5,558 nucleotides of DNA from Acidobacteriaceae bacterium (lineage in GTDB: Bacteria; Acidobacteriota; Terriglobia; Terriglobales; Acidobacteriaceae), in the NCBI GenBank assembly GCA_030040175.1, contig JASHUF010000438.1:1-5558 (forward strand). The letters run 5' to 3'. Below, in pieces: positions 1-5,558 of the stretch. The notes beneath the pieces are model-generated. The model saw only the letters and a program-made list of their open reading frames with translations. It ran no database searches and was not told where the DNA came from. Made by a program: the position numbers and the translations under genes. Position 1 is the stretch's first letter, and every line of letters starts with the position of its first letter.

Positions 1-2061
1 GAAGAGCTCATCGGCGATGCGCGCGGCGATCTCCGCGCCGTAGCCCCAGCTGAGCATGTCTTCGTGGGCCACGATCACGCGGCTGGTTTTGCGCACCGAT
101 TCGGCAATCGCCTCCCAGTCGTAGGGGTTGAGTGAGCGCAGGTCGATGACTTCCACGTCGATCGCATGCCGGCTCTCGGCCTTTTGCGCCGCTTGCAGCG
201 CACGCGGCACCAGCGCGCCGTAGGTTACCAGGGTGATGTCTTTGCCTGGCCGCACGGTCTTGGCCTTGCCGAAAGGGATGGCGAAATCCGGGCCCGGATA
301 CGCCGCGCGGCCGTATGGCTCGCGGTAAAGCCGCTTGTGTTCGAGGAAGAGCACCGGGTCGTCGCAGCGGATGGCCGTGCGCAGCAGGCCGTTGGCGTCG
401 AGCGAATTCGAGGGCATTACTACACGCAACCCCGGCGTGTGCGTGAACAAGCTCTCGCCCGATTGCGAGTGATAGATGGCGCCGCCGGTGAGATAGCCGC
501 CGATGGGCACGCGAATCACGATCGGCGCGGCCCAGGCGCCGTTTGAGCGCCAGCGCATCACGGAGAGCTCATTGCGGATCTGGTGCATCGCCGGCCAGAT
601 GTAATCGAAAAACTGGATCTCGACCACCGGCTTCATGCCGCGGACCGCGTAGCCAATGGCGCGGCCGACGATATTGGCCTCGGCAAGCTGCGAGTTGAAG
701 ACGCGCTCGGCTCCGAACTCCGTCTGCAGGCCGTGGGTCAGCTTGAAGACGCCGCCCTTGCCCTTCACCTCATCGAGCGCCTGCTCGCGGCTGCAGTCGG
801 CCACGTCTTCGCCGTAAACCACGATGCGCGGATCGCGGCGCATCTCGTCGCGCAGGCAAACATTGATCAGGTCGGCCATGGTGCGCGGCGCGGCCGCCTT
901 GCCGTTGTTCCGGGCGGGCGCAGCCGCAGTCTCCGTGGCAAACGGCGCGTGCACGGGATCGAGATGGGGCGAGTAGACGTGCTCGGGAATGCTCGCAACC
1001 GCCGGCAGCGGCGCCGGAAGCGCGCGCTCCGCGGCTTCGGCGGCTTCGCGGTCGAGAGCCTTTTCCATCTCTTCCAACTGCTCGCTGCTCAGGATGCCTT
1101 CATGTGCCAGCCGCGCCCGCATCTGCGCAATGGGATCGCGCAGCGCGTCGTTCTCGCGCTCGGCCGAGCAGCGGTAGTTCTTGTCATCGTCAGAAAACGA
1201 GTGCGAGTAATGCCGCACCACGTGGCCGTGCACAAAGGCAGGCCCGCGTCCCGAGCGGCAGTGCGCCGCCGCGGCCTCAAGCGCGCGCAGGCTGGCCACG
1301 GGATCGGTGCCGTCCACCTCGGCGAAAAAGAAGTTGGGGAAATTGGCCACCAGGCGCGAGATGTTGCCGCCCGGCGTGTTCACTTCCACCGGAACGCTGA
1401 TGGCGTAGCCGTTGTCCTCGATCAGAAAGATTACCGGCAGCTTGCGATTCGAGGCCGTGCTCATGGCCTCCCAGAACTCGCCCTGCGACGTGGACCCCTC
1501 GCCCACGCAGGCAAGCACCACCTCGTCGCCGTGGAACTCCACGCCGCAAAAGGAGCGGTAATCGATTTCGCCGTTCGCGGGCCGGGCCGCGGCCTCGGGA
1601 TACCGGCTGAAGTAGCGCCCCGCTTCCGCACAGCCCACGGCGTGGTTCAACTGCGTCGCCGTCGAGGACGAAGTGCTGACGATGTGCAGCTCGCGGCTGC
1701 TCCAGTGCGTGGGCATCTGCCGCCCGCCGCTCGCCGGATCGTCGGCCGCGCCCACGGCCTGCAGCATCATGTCGTAAGGGGTCACGCCCAGCGCCAGGCA
1801 CAGAGCGCGATCGCGGTAGTAGGGGAAAAACCAGTCGTAGCCGGGCTTGAGCGCCAGGGCCGCCGCCACCTGCAGCGCCTCATGCCCGGCGGCCGAGATC
1901 TGAAAGTAGATCTTCTGCTGCCGCTTGAGGAGGATCTCCCGGTCGTCCACGCAGCGGGAGAGAACCATCAGCCGGTAGATCTTCACCAGATCCTGCGCGG
2001 TCAATGCATCTGCGGGTGCAACCGGCTCCGGCGCCCGAGCGCTGGAAAGTGCCACTTCCAT
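1..2061 (-). CDS. Fused alpha/beta E1 of a 2-oxoacid dehydrogenase (branched-chain type likely), C-terminus cut by window edge
   Basis: The product is a thiamine-diphosphate E1. Enzymes of this type decarboxylate a 2-oxoacid and pass the acyl group to the lipoyl arm of an E2 in the cytoplasm. The 687 visible residues are open with no stop. Residues about 20-335 form the alpha part. The ThDP/metal motif reads GEG (187-189), then SQGEFWEA, then EDNGYAIS (215-222). A loop [15 protein letters not shown] begins at R283 and resembles the active-site loop of branched-chain E1 alpha. An Ala/Pro-rich linker (about 336-394) leads to the beta part from M395, with GEDV at 417-420 (E418 is the probable cofactor Glu) and YHSQSGE around H531. 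The end is an incomplete transketolase C-terminal domain ([17 protein letters not shown], then an AHEDM motif), so I estimate some tens of residues are missing. The ATG at 2061 is supported by GGAGGGG about 8 nt upstream. Branched-chain specificity is inferred; a pyruvate or acetoin E1 is less likely. The E2 gene is not in view. Confidence 0.93.
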   Translation of the reverse strand, partial: MEVALSSARAPEPVAPADALTAQDLVKIYRLMVLSRCVDDREILLKRQQKIYFQISAAGHEALQVAAALALKPGYDWFFPYYRDRALCLALGVTPYDMMLQAVGAADDPASGGRQMPTHWSSRELHIVSTSSSTATQLNHAVGCAEAGRYFSRYPEAAARPANGEIDYRSFCGVEFHGDEVVLACVGEGSTSQGEFWEAMSTASNRKLPVIFLIEDNGYAISVPVEVNTPGGNISRLVANFPNFFFAEVDGTDPVASLRALEAAAAHCRSGRGPAFVHGHVVRHYSHSFSDDDKNYRCSAERENDALRDPIAQMRARLAHEGILSSEQLEEMEKALDREAAEAAERALPAPLPAVASIPEHVYSPHLDPVHAPFATETAAAPARNNGKAAAPRTMADLINVCLRDEMRRDPRIVVYGEDVADCSREQALDEVKGKGGVFKLTHGLQTEFGAERVFNSQLAEANIVGRAIGYAVRGMKPVVEIQFFDYIWPAMHQIRNELSVMRWRSNGAWAAPIVIRVPIGGYLTGGAIYHSQSGESLFTHTPGLRVVMPSNSLDANGLLRTAIRCDDPVLFLEHKRLYREPYGRAAYPGPDFAIPFGKAKTVRPGKDITLVTYGALVPRALQAAQKAESRHAIDVEVIDLRSLNPYDWEAIAESVRKTSRVIVAHEDMLSWGYGAEIAARIADELF

Positions 2062-2094
2062 CCCGTCGTCCCCTCCCAAACCGCTCTACCGGGC

Positions 2095-2103
2095 ATTGTA
2101 ACA
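2095..2103 (-). promoter_or_regulatory. Candidate extended -10 promoter of the E1 gene
   Basis: Read on the minus strand the sequence is TGTTACAAT. This is a TACAAT hexamer (5 of 6 matches to TATAAT) preceded by the TGn of an extended -10 element. No good -35 hexamer lies 16-18 nt upstream, which extended -10 promoters often tolerate. It would place the transcript start about 25-30 nt before the E1 start codon, with the GGAGGGG ribosome binding site inside the leader. AT-rich hexamers are scarce in this GC-rich sequence, which makes the match somewhat more notable, but no other evidence supports it. Confidence 0.35.
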
Positions 2104-2167
2104 ACTCGGCTCGACTGCCGGCGCGGGAATCCTTTTCGATTCAAGCGCACCCGTACCGCTCATCCGC

Positions 2168-2181
2168 GTGACCGCGGTCAC
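2168..2181. promoter_or_regulatory. Perfect 14-bp palindrome, possible operator
   Basis: GTGACCGCGGTCAC equals its own reverse complement over all 14 bases. It lies about 65 bp upstream of the candidate -10 of the E1 gene, a distance compatible with an activator or repressor site for a dimeric regulator. I cannot assign it to a regulator family. Short GC-rich palindromes also arise by chance, and only one copy was noticed in the window. Confidence 0.3.
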
Positions 2182-2442
2182 ACCCCGGCGCCCCGGCGGA
2201 TGGGTCGCGTCCCAAGTCCCGCAAAATGGGTGCCTCGCAAGAGTTCCCCGCAAAAGGCTACAACCCTGCGGTTGGATGAGATGTTTGCCGGAAGCGGTGC
2301 GAAATTGCAGAGCCCGGCGTTTCGTCGCGCCGAAAGCGCCGGAGAAGCTGCAGGCTGTTGAAGGAAAGCTCCTGTTTTGCCCTGGATTATGGGGGTATCG
2401 TTCTCTAGAACTGGTTGCATCCATGGTGTTTTGAAAGGGCAC

Positions 2443-2606
2443 GACTTGACAGCTTGCTGAAAAATGGCAGTTGGCGAGGACCGAAGCGAAAAACGTCCCT
2501 CAGCGGCTAAAGCCGCACGTTGATTTTGCGCAGCTTTTGCGGCACGGCTGAAGCCATGCCCTGATACAAGACTCCTCCCTACCTTTTTTCAGCAAGCTGT
2601 TGAGTC
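2443..2606. repeat. Structured 164-bp inverted-repeat element (REP/BIME-like or MITE-like)
   Basis: The ends, 2443-2467 and 2582-2606, are inverted copies matching at 22 of 25 positions. The core ACAGCTTGCTGAAAAA (2449-2464) is perfectly repeated in reverse at 2585-2600. Inside are two hairpins with the same core, GGCTRAAGCC. The first is GCGGC-TAAA-GCCGC (2503-2516). The second is GGCACGGC-TGAA-GCCATGCC (2541-2560), with one mismatch in its stem. The whole could fold as a long stem carrying two side hairpins. It has no open reading frame of note, so it would have to be moved in trans. Hairpin cores of this type are typical of dispersed extragenic palindromes mobilised by REP-associated (RAYT) transposases; that link is inferred. 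No clear target-site duplication flanks it. Confidence 0.7.
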
Positions 2607-2639
2607 ATGCCGATAAGCGCCGACAAAATCGCGGGCTTT

Positions 2640-2658
2640 CGCCCCTGAGGGGCGTTTT
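2640..2658 (+). terminator. Terminator-like hairpin followed by TTTT
   Basis: CGCCCC-TGA-GGGGCG (2640-2654) forms a 6-bp all-GC stem with a 3-nt loop. It is followed directly by TTTT on the plus strand, the layout of an intrinsic terminator. No plus-strand gene ends upstream, however. On the minus strand it lies about 37 nt after the stop codon of the 164-residue exported protein. There it is followed by a competing GGGC-GAAA-GCCC hairpin and a short TTTT about 12 nt beyond the main stem. It may terminate that operon weakly or act in both directions. Confidence 0.4.
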
Positions 2659-2690
2659 CTCATCGCTATGGACCACTTGTGCAACCAGCC

Positions 2691-3185
2691 CTAGTGGTGC
2701 TCCGGTTGCGGGAAAGACTGCAAGGGCTGGTCCAGGCCGGGGAACTGCGGCCCGCGCAATGACATCGCCATCTTGTCGCGCACGTTGTGCGCCAGCTTTT
2801 CAATCTCGGCCACCATGCGCAGCTGGGCCGGCGTAAGCGCGCCGGGGTTCGACTGCGCAATCTCCTGGTTCAGCTCGGCGGCCAGCTTCAGCAGCTTCTC
2901 CGCGTCCGCGGTCAGCGACTTCTGCCGCTCGGCGTTGAGCGCATTCAGACGGCGCTCGGCCTGAACCGTATCCACCTCATCGCCGCCGGTGCCGAATGGC
3001 CCGCCGGGCTGGGAAAGGCCGTTGCCGATGCTGTTGGGCGTGCCCAGTTGCGGCTGCTGCGCGCGGCCGGTTACTCCGAACGCGGCCACCAGGCCCGCCG
3101 CGCAGAGCAGGCGCAGGAGCCGGCGCACACCCTCGCGGCAGTGTGGCGCCCCTTGCTTCGCGGCCATGGCTTTCGAGCTTCTCAT
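2691..3185 (-). CDS. Exported protein of unknown function, 164 aa, with C-terminal helical module
   Basis: I do not recognise the family. Residues 1-20 are basic and polar and 21-39 are hydrophobic (around LLCAAGLVAAFG), ending in GRAQQ. This looks like a secretion signal, so the protein probably acts in the periplasm or attached to the envelope. Residues 45-70 are Gly/Pro-rich and likely disordered. Residues 75-139 are predicted helical and charged, with LLKLAAELNQEI and VAEIEKLAHNVRDKM joined by a SNPGALTP turn, suggesting a helical hairpin. The last 20 residues are Pro/Gln-rich and end in HH. The ATG at 3185 follows AAGGA by 5 nt. It starts one base after the TGA of the upstream gene, so the two are almost surely co-transcribed and probably translationally coupled. 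Residues 86-139 align without gaps to 224-277 of that neighbour. An internal Met7 is a less likely start. Confidence 0.8.
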   Translation of the reverse strand: MRSSKAMAAKQGAPHCREGVRRLLRLLCAAGLVAAFGVTGRAQQPQLGTPNSIGNGLSQPGGPFGTGGDEVDTVQAERRLNALNAERQKSLTADAEKLLKLAAELNQEIAQSNPGALTPAQLRMVAEIEKLAHNVRDKMAMSLRGPQFPGLDQPLQSFPQPEHH

Positions 3186-3186
3186 C

Positions 3187-4041
3187 TCAATCCTTGCCTG
3201 CGGTCAGCCCCGGATCGCTGCGCAGTTTGTGCGCATACTGCTCCACCTCGCTCGCCTTGCGTATCACCGAAATCGAGAGCTCGTCTTTGCTGCTCTTGTT
3301 CACCTCGGCCTTCAGGTCGGTGGCCATCTTGAGCAGGTTCGCGCACTGGTTGGCAACTTCCTGCTTGCGCAGGTCTTCGGGCGAAAGCGGCCTGGCCGGA
3401 GCAGCCGCAACAGAGGCCGCCGGAGGTGCCGCAGCGCCGGCCGCCGGAACGGCCTTTTCCTCCGCTTGTGCGCTCGCATTCGCGTCCGCGTTTCCGCCGC
3501 CGATCGTCAGGCCGGGTTGCGCATTGTTTCCGGAATCCTCGCCCTGCGCAGCCTGGCCTGGTTGCACGCCGGAGCTTTGATCGCCTGCACCCGCGCCCTG
3601 CTTCGCGCCCGTACTCGCGTTCTCACCGCCGGGGCTGTTCTTGTCCGCAGCCGCGCCCCGATCGCCGGCCGTATCGTCATCGCGCAGGTACGGATCGTCC
3701 GACACGTTGTCGTCGGCATCGGGCGTCGCACTCTGCCCGGCCTTATCTGCCTGGGAATTGGCGGTCTGGGATCCCTGGCCGGCCTGCCCCGGCGATTGCC
3801 CCGCCTGCGCATTCTGGCCCGGCTGATCGGGTTGCTTTTTCTGATTGGCCTGACCGGCCTGGTTCGCCGGCGGGCTCGCCGTCTGCTGCCCGCGCGCGCG
3901 CTTCGAACCCGCTCCCAGAGCCAGCGCCAGAGCCAGCGCCGCGACGCCAACCGTCTCCCACAACCGGCGCAGCCAAACGGGGAACAACCGGCCTGGCGCC
4001 AGGCTCGCGCGGTTCCGCTCGACTACGCGTTCGACTGCCAT
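3187..4041 (-). CDS. Exported low-complexity protein of unknown function, 284 aa, with C-terminal helical module
   Basis: No known family is recognised. A basic N-terminus is followed by a hydrophobic segment at about residues 29-44 (VGVAALALALALGAG) and then KRARGQQ. This is either a signal peptide or a single membrane anchor, putting the rest outside the cytoplasm. Residues 52-105 are Gln/Gly/Ala/Pro-rich with recurring QAGQ and PGQ units. Residues 108-128 are strongly acidic (DADDNVSDDPYLRDDD). Residues 130-215 are Gly/Ala-rich and look disordered. The only part likely to fold is 220-277, two helices around LLKMATDLKAEV and ASEVEQYAHKLR. That part matches the next gene's product. The ATG at 4041 has GGAG 7 nt upstream. 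The gene is first in the two-gene unit and divergent from the channel gene. A long disordered tether carrying a small helical head is the simplest reading; the function is unknown. Confidence 0.8.
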   Translation of the reverse strand: MAVERVVERNRASLAPGRLFPVWLRRLWETVGVAALALALALGAGSKRARGQQTASPPANQAGQANQKKQPDQPGQNAQAGQSPGQAGQGSQTANSQADKAGQSATPDADDNVSDDPYLRDDDTAGDRGAAADKNSPGGENASTGAKQGAGAGDQSSGVQPGQAAQGEDSGNNAQPGLTIGGGNADANASAQAEEKAVPAAGAAAPPAASVAAAPARPLSPEDLRKQEVANQCANLLKMATDLKAEVNKSSKDELSISVIRKASEVEQYAHKLRSDPGLTAGKD

Positions 4042-4144
4042 GGGTCAACTCCAGATGCCGGCCGGAGGGGGCTGCGAGAGGAAATTGCGGCCGGCGGACG
4101 CGGCCTCGCATGGGCACAGTCTAGTCTAAAACGAGGAGTTTTGC
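4042..4144. promoter_or_regulatory. Divergent intergenic region between exported-protein operon and MscS-type channel gene
   Basis: This 103-bp gap must hold the start signals for transcription in both directions unless promoters lie inside the genes. Ribosome binding sites are clear at both ends: GGAG before the minus-strand ATG at 4041, and GAGGAG 6 nt before the plus-strand ATG at 4145. A small tandem AGTCTAGTCT sits at 4118-4127 next to AAAAC. I could not find a convincing -35/-10 pair on either strand. Confidence 0.5.
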
Positions 4145-5170
4145 ATGTTTCCGTTCCGGATCGCCACAGGAATTTCCCTCGTCCTGCGCTGGGGCATCTT
4201 CCGCGAAGGCCGCTTCATGGGCAAGGTGCTCGACGAGTGGATCGCCGACAGCCAGGAATTCATCCACACCCGGCTGCCGCACCTCATCGTCATTGCGCTC
4301 ATCGCCTTTCTCCTGATCAAGTTGCTCCGCATCGTCACCAACCGCATGGTGCGACTGGCCGAGCGCAGCGCCGGCAGCGGCCGCGTGGGCGAGGTGAAGA
4401 CCCTGGCCGGTGTCATCCGCGCCACCGGTCTCGCCGTCATCGGCGCCATTGTGGGCATGCAGTTTCTTGATGCGCTGGGCGTCAACCTTGCCCCGCTGCT
4501 GGCCTCGGCGGGCGTGGCCGGCGTGGCCATCGGCCTGGCCGCGCAGAACATCGTCAAGGACATGTTCAACGGCGTGCTCTTCCTCGTCGAAGGCCAGTTC
4601 AACGTGGGCGACCAGGTGAAGCTCGCCGGCCTGGCCGGCACCGTCGAAGCCATGACTTTGCGCAAAACCACCGTGCGCGACAGCGACGGCACCCTCTACG
4701 TCATCCCCAACTCGCAGATCACCACCGTGGCCAACCTGAGCGTGGGCTACTCGCTCGCCACCGTGAACGTGAGCGTGGATTTCTCCGCCGATCCCGATGC
4801 GGTGCTCGCGCTGCTCACCCAGGTGGCCCTGGAGGTGCGCAACGACCCGCAGTTCAAAGCCCTCTTCCTCGCCGACCCGCAGGTTCTCGGCGTCGATTCC
4901 ATGAAGGGTTCGCAGCTTATCTTTCCCGTGCAGTTCAAAACCAGGCCCACGCAGCAATATGGCCCCATGCGCGAGTTCCAGCGCCGCGTGCGCCTGGCGC
5001 TCGAAGAGCAGCACATGCTGCCCGGCGACCCGCTGCGCGTCTATGGGCCGCAAGCGGCCGGCGTCGCGGCGGTCCCGCATCCCGAGGAAGACGCCGCGGC
5101 CCGCGAGCCCGAACCCGTCGACCCCACCACCCTCAAGCCGCAGGAGACGGATCCGTTCTCCGGCGAATAA
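4145..5170 (+). CDS. MscS-family small-conductance mechanosensitive ion channel
   Basis: This inner-membrane channel would open under membrane tension and release solutes on osmotic downshock. The 341 residues follow the compact MscS plan. TM1 is about 44-64 (LPHLIVIALIAFLLIKLL) and TM2 about 87-110. The pore-lining TM3 is about 115-150, with the Gly/Ala-rich run ASAGVAGVAIGLAAQNI followed by VKDMFNGVLFLVEGQFNVGD. The beta domain follows with AGLAGTVEAMTLRKTTVRD and the conserved IPNSQI (187-192). An alpha/beta C-terminal vestibule domain runs to about 302. The tail 303-341 is acidic and Pro-rich, without predicted structure. E. coli MscS has 286 residues, so the excess lies mainly in this tail and an N-terminal leader. 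GAGGAG 6 nt upstream supports the ATG at 4145; Met25 would be the alternative. The family is certain by motif, but the exact subtype and gating properties are not. Confidence 0.95.
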   Translation: MFPFRIATGISLVLRWGIFREGRFMGKVLDEWIADSQEFIHTRLPHLIVIALIAFLLIKLLRIVTNRMVRLAERSAGSGRVGEVKTLAGVIRATGLAVIGAIVGMQFLDALGVNLAPLLASAGVAGVAIGLAAQNIVKDMFNGVLFLVEGQFNVGDQVKLAGLAGTVEAMTLRKTTVRDSDGTLYVIPNSQITTVANLSVGYSLATVNVSVDFSADPDAVLALLTQVALEVRNDPQFKALFLADPQVLGVDSMKGSQLIFPVQFKTRPTQQYGPMREFQRRVRLALEEQHMLPGDPLRVYGPQAAGVAAVPHPEEDAAAREPEPVDPTTLKPQETDPFSGE

Positions 5171-5188
5171 GAGAAGCTGCCCGCTGAA

Positions 5189-5274
5189 CGAAAAATGGCG
5201 CCCCGTCTAAGCTTTGCCTGGGCGGGCCAGCGAGCTTGATGCACCTCGAAAATGGGCGCCCCGCCCTGACTTTG
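5189..5274. repeat. Pair of imperfect 28-nt direct repeats
   Basis: Copy one (5189-5216) and copy two (5247-5274) are offset by 58 nt. They share CGAAAA, TGG, CGCCCCG and a terminal CTTTG, differing by one small indel on each side of the TGG and a few substitutions. On the minus strand both read GGGGCGCC followed by ATTTT. They could be remnants of a duplicated intergenic element. Neither forms a strong terminator for the channel gene on the plus strand. Confidence 0.5.
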
Positions 5275-5347
5275 AAACCTCGGAAACCGCGACCTGGGAC
5301 CACCTACGGCGGATGAGGAAGTATCGTGCCCGCGCGAGGTCGCGCAG

Positions 5348-5529
5348 GGTCACCGCTCCCTGATGCTCCCACACCACGAACGAAGACCCGTTCGCAGGAA
5401 CCCCGGGAGGGTCGGGTTGTCTTTGGGCCATGGCTCCTCGGATACACCATTTCCTGATCCACGCTACGGCATTTTCTGAGTTACTGTGTCCTTTTCATTT
5501 CCTCGTAAGGTCGCCGCTCCCTGTTGGTC
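5348..5529. repeat. Pair of imperfect 21-nt direct repeats
   Basis: GGTCACCGCTCCCTGATGCTC (5348-5368, one base over twenty, key shared core CCGCTCCCTG) recurs at 5509-5529 with four substitutions (17 of 21 positions identical). The copies are 161 nt apart and in the same orientation. They may be fragments of a dispersed repeat or ends of a decayed duplication. Confidence 0.35.
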
Positions 5530-5558
5530 GCGTCGACTCTGCCTTCCGTCTTCGGGAT

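Larger units (their letters stand above)
2062..2690. other. 629-bp intergenic region upstream of the E1 gene
   Basis: No convincing gene lies here. Open frames exist on both strands, but they overlap one another, have no good ribosome binding site and encode Arg/Pro-rich sequence of no recognisable family. Contents from left to right: the E1 ribosome binding site and candidate promoter, a palindrome at 2168-2181, about 260 bp with no feature I can name (2182-2442), a structured inverted-repeat element (2443-2606) and a terminator-like hairpin (2640-2658). Genes on both sides run on the minus strand. The interval therefore separates the end of the exported-protein operon from the E1 promoter. 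Confidence 0.7.
5171..5558. other. 388-bp region with no convincing gene, containing imperfect direct repeats
   Basis: No good terminator follows the channel gene's stop codon. Two pairs of imperfect direct repeats are present (5189-5216 with 5247-5274, and 5348-5368 with 5509-5529). A 74-codon minus-strand frame (5207-5431) has GAGGAG only 2 nt before its ATG, and its third codon positions are less GC-biased than those of the genes nearby. A minus-strand frame open from the right edge ends at a TAA (5481-5483) after 25 codons, with ...RPYEEMKRTQ as its last residues. It could be the tail of a gene outside the window but is too short to judge. The region reads as degenerate or repeat-derived intergenic DNA. 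Confidence 0.5.

Noticed and set aside
583..2361. 592-codon open frame on the plus strand, antisense to E1
   Set aside because: It mirrors the E1 gene, which has clear family motifs on the other strand. The translation is His/Arg/Ala-rich with no recognisable domain, as expected for the complement of a GC-rich gene.
2086..2442. 118-codon minus-strand frame upstream of E1
   Set aside because: No ribosome binding site. It overlaps the candidate promoter and palindrome, and the protein has no recognisable features.
3185..3187. Reading the two exported proteins as one gene broken by a frameshift
   Set aside because: Each has its own hydrophobic export segment, its own start with a ribosome binding site, and its own copy of the C-terminal module, so they are separate genes with a one-base gap.
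2989..4470. 493-codon plus-strand frame crossing both exported-protein genes and the channel start
   Set aside because: It runs antisense to two genes with good ribosome binding sites and out of frame into the channel gene. The composition is Arg/Leu/Ala-rich and has no family signature; a GC-rich artefact.
4121..5080. 319-codon minus-strand frame opposite the channel gene
   Set aside because: It is rich in His, Glu, Gly and Ala and arises from the complement of a clear MscS sequence. No independent start signal was found.
5207..5431. 74-codon minus-strand frame after the channel gene
   Set aside because: GAGGAG lies only 2 nt before its ATG, codon third positions are less GC-biased than in neighbouring genes, and it overlaps one direct repeat pair completely and one copy of another. 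Probably repeat-derived sequence.
5481..5558. 25 codons open from the right edge, minus strand, ending in TAA
   Set aside because: Other minus-strand frames are also open over this span, and the fragment is too short for any family match, so it cannot be supported as a gene end.

Overview
The window looks like high-GC bacterial chromosome, most plausibly from an Acidobacteriota member. This is an inference from three things: a single-chain (alpha-beta fused) 2-oxoacid dehydrogenase E1, an intergenic inverted-repeat element built on GGCTRAAGCC hairpins, and exported proteins rich in Ala, Gln and Gly. No rRNA, tRNA or other firm taxonomic marker is present. No CRISPR array, prophage or transposase was seen.

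Layout from left to right. (1) 1-2061, minus strand: a fused thiamine-diphosphate E1 alpha/beta subunit, probably acting on branched-chain 2-oxoacids. Its C-terminus is cut off by the window edge. (2) 2062-2690: a 629-bp non-coding interval holding a candidate extended -10 promoter for E1, a perfect 14-bp palindrome, a 164-bp structured inverted-repeat element and a terminator-like hairpin. (3) 2691-4041, minus strand: two genes of unknown function one base apart, encoding exported proteins of 284 and 164 residues. They share a C-terminal helical module of about 54 residues, so they look like diverged paralogues in one operon. (4) 4042-4144: a short divergent intergenic region. (5) 4145-5170, plus strand: an MscS-family mechanosensitive channel. 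(6) 5171-5558: non-coding or degenerate sequence with imperfect direct repeats.

How the genes work together. The E1 would feed acyl groups to an E2 partner that should lie beyond the left edge. The exported pair and the channel share a divergent promoter region and all concern the cell envelope, but nothing in the sequence shows that they cooperate. The best candidate for something undescribed is the exported two-gene operon with its shared module. The structured repeat element comes second.
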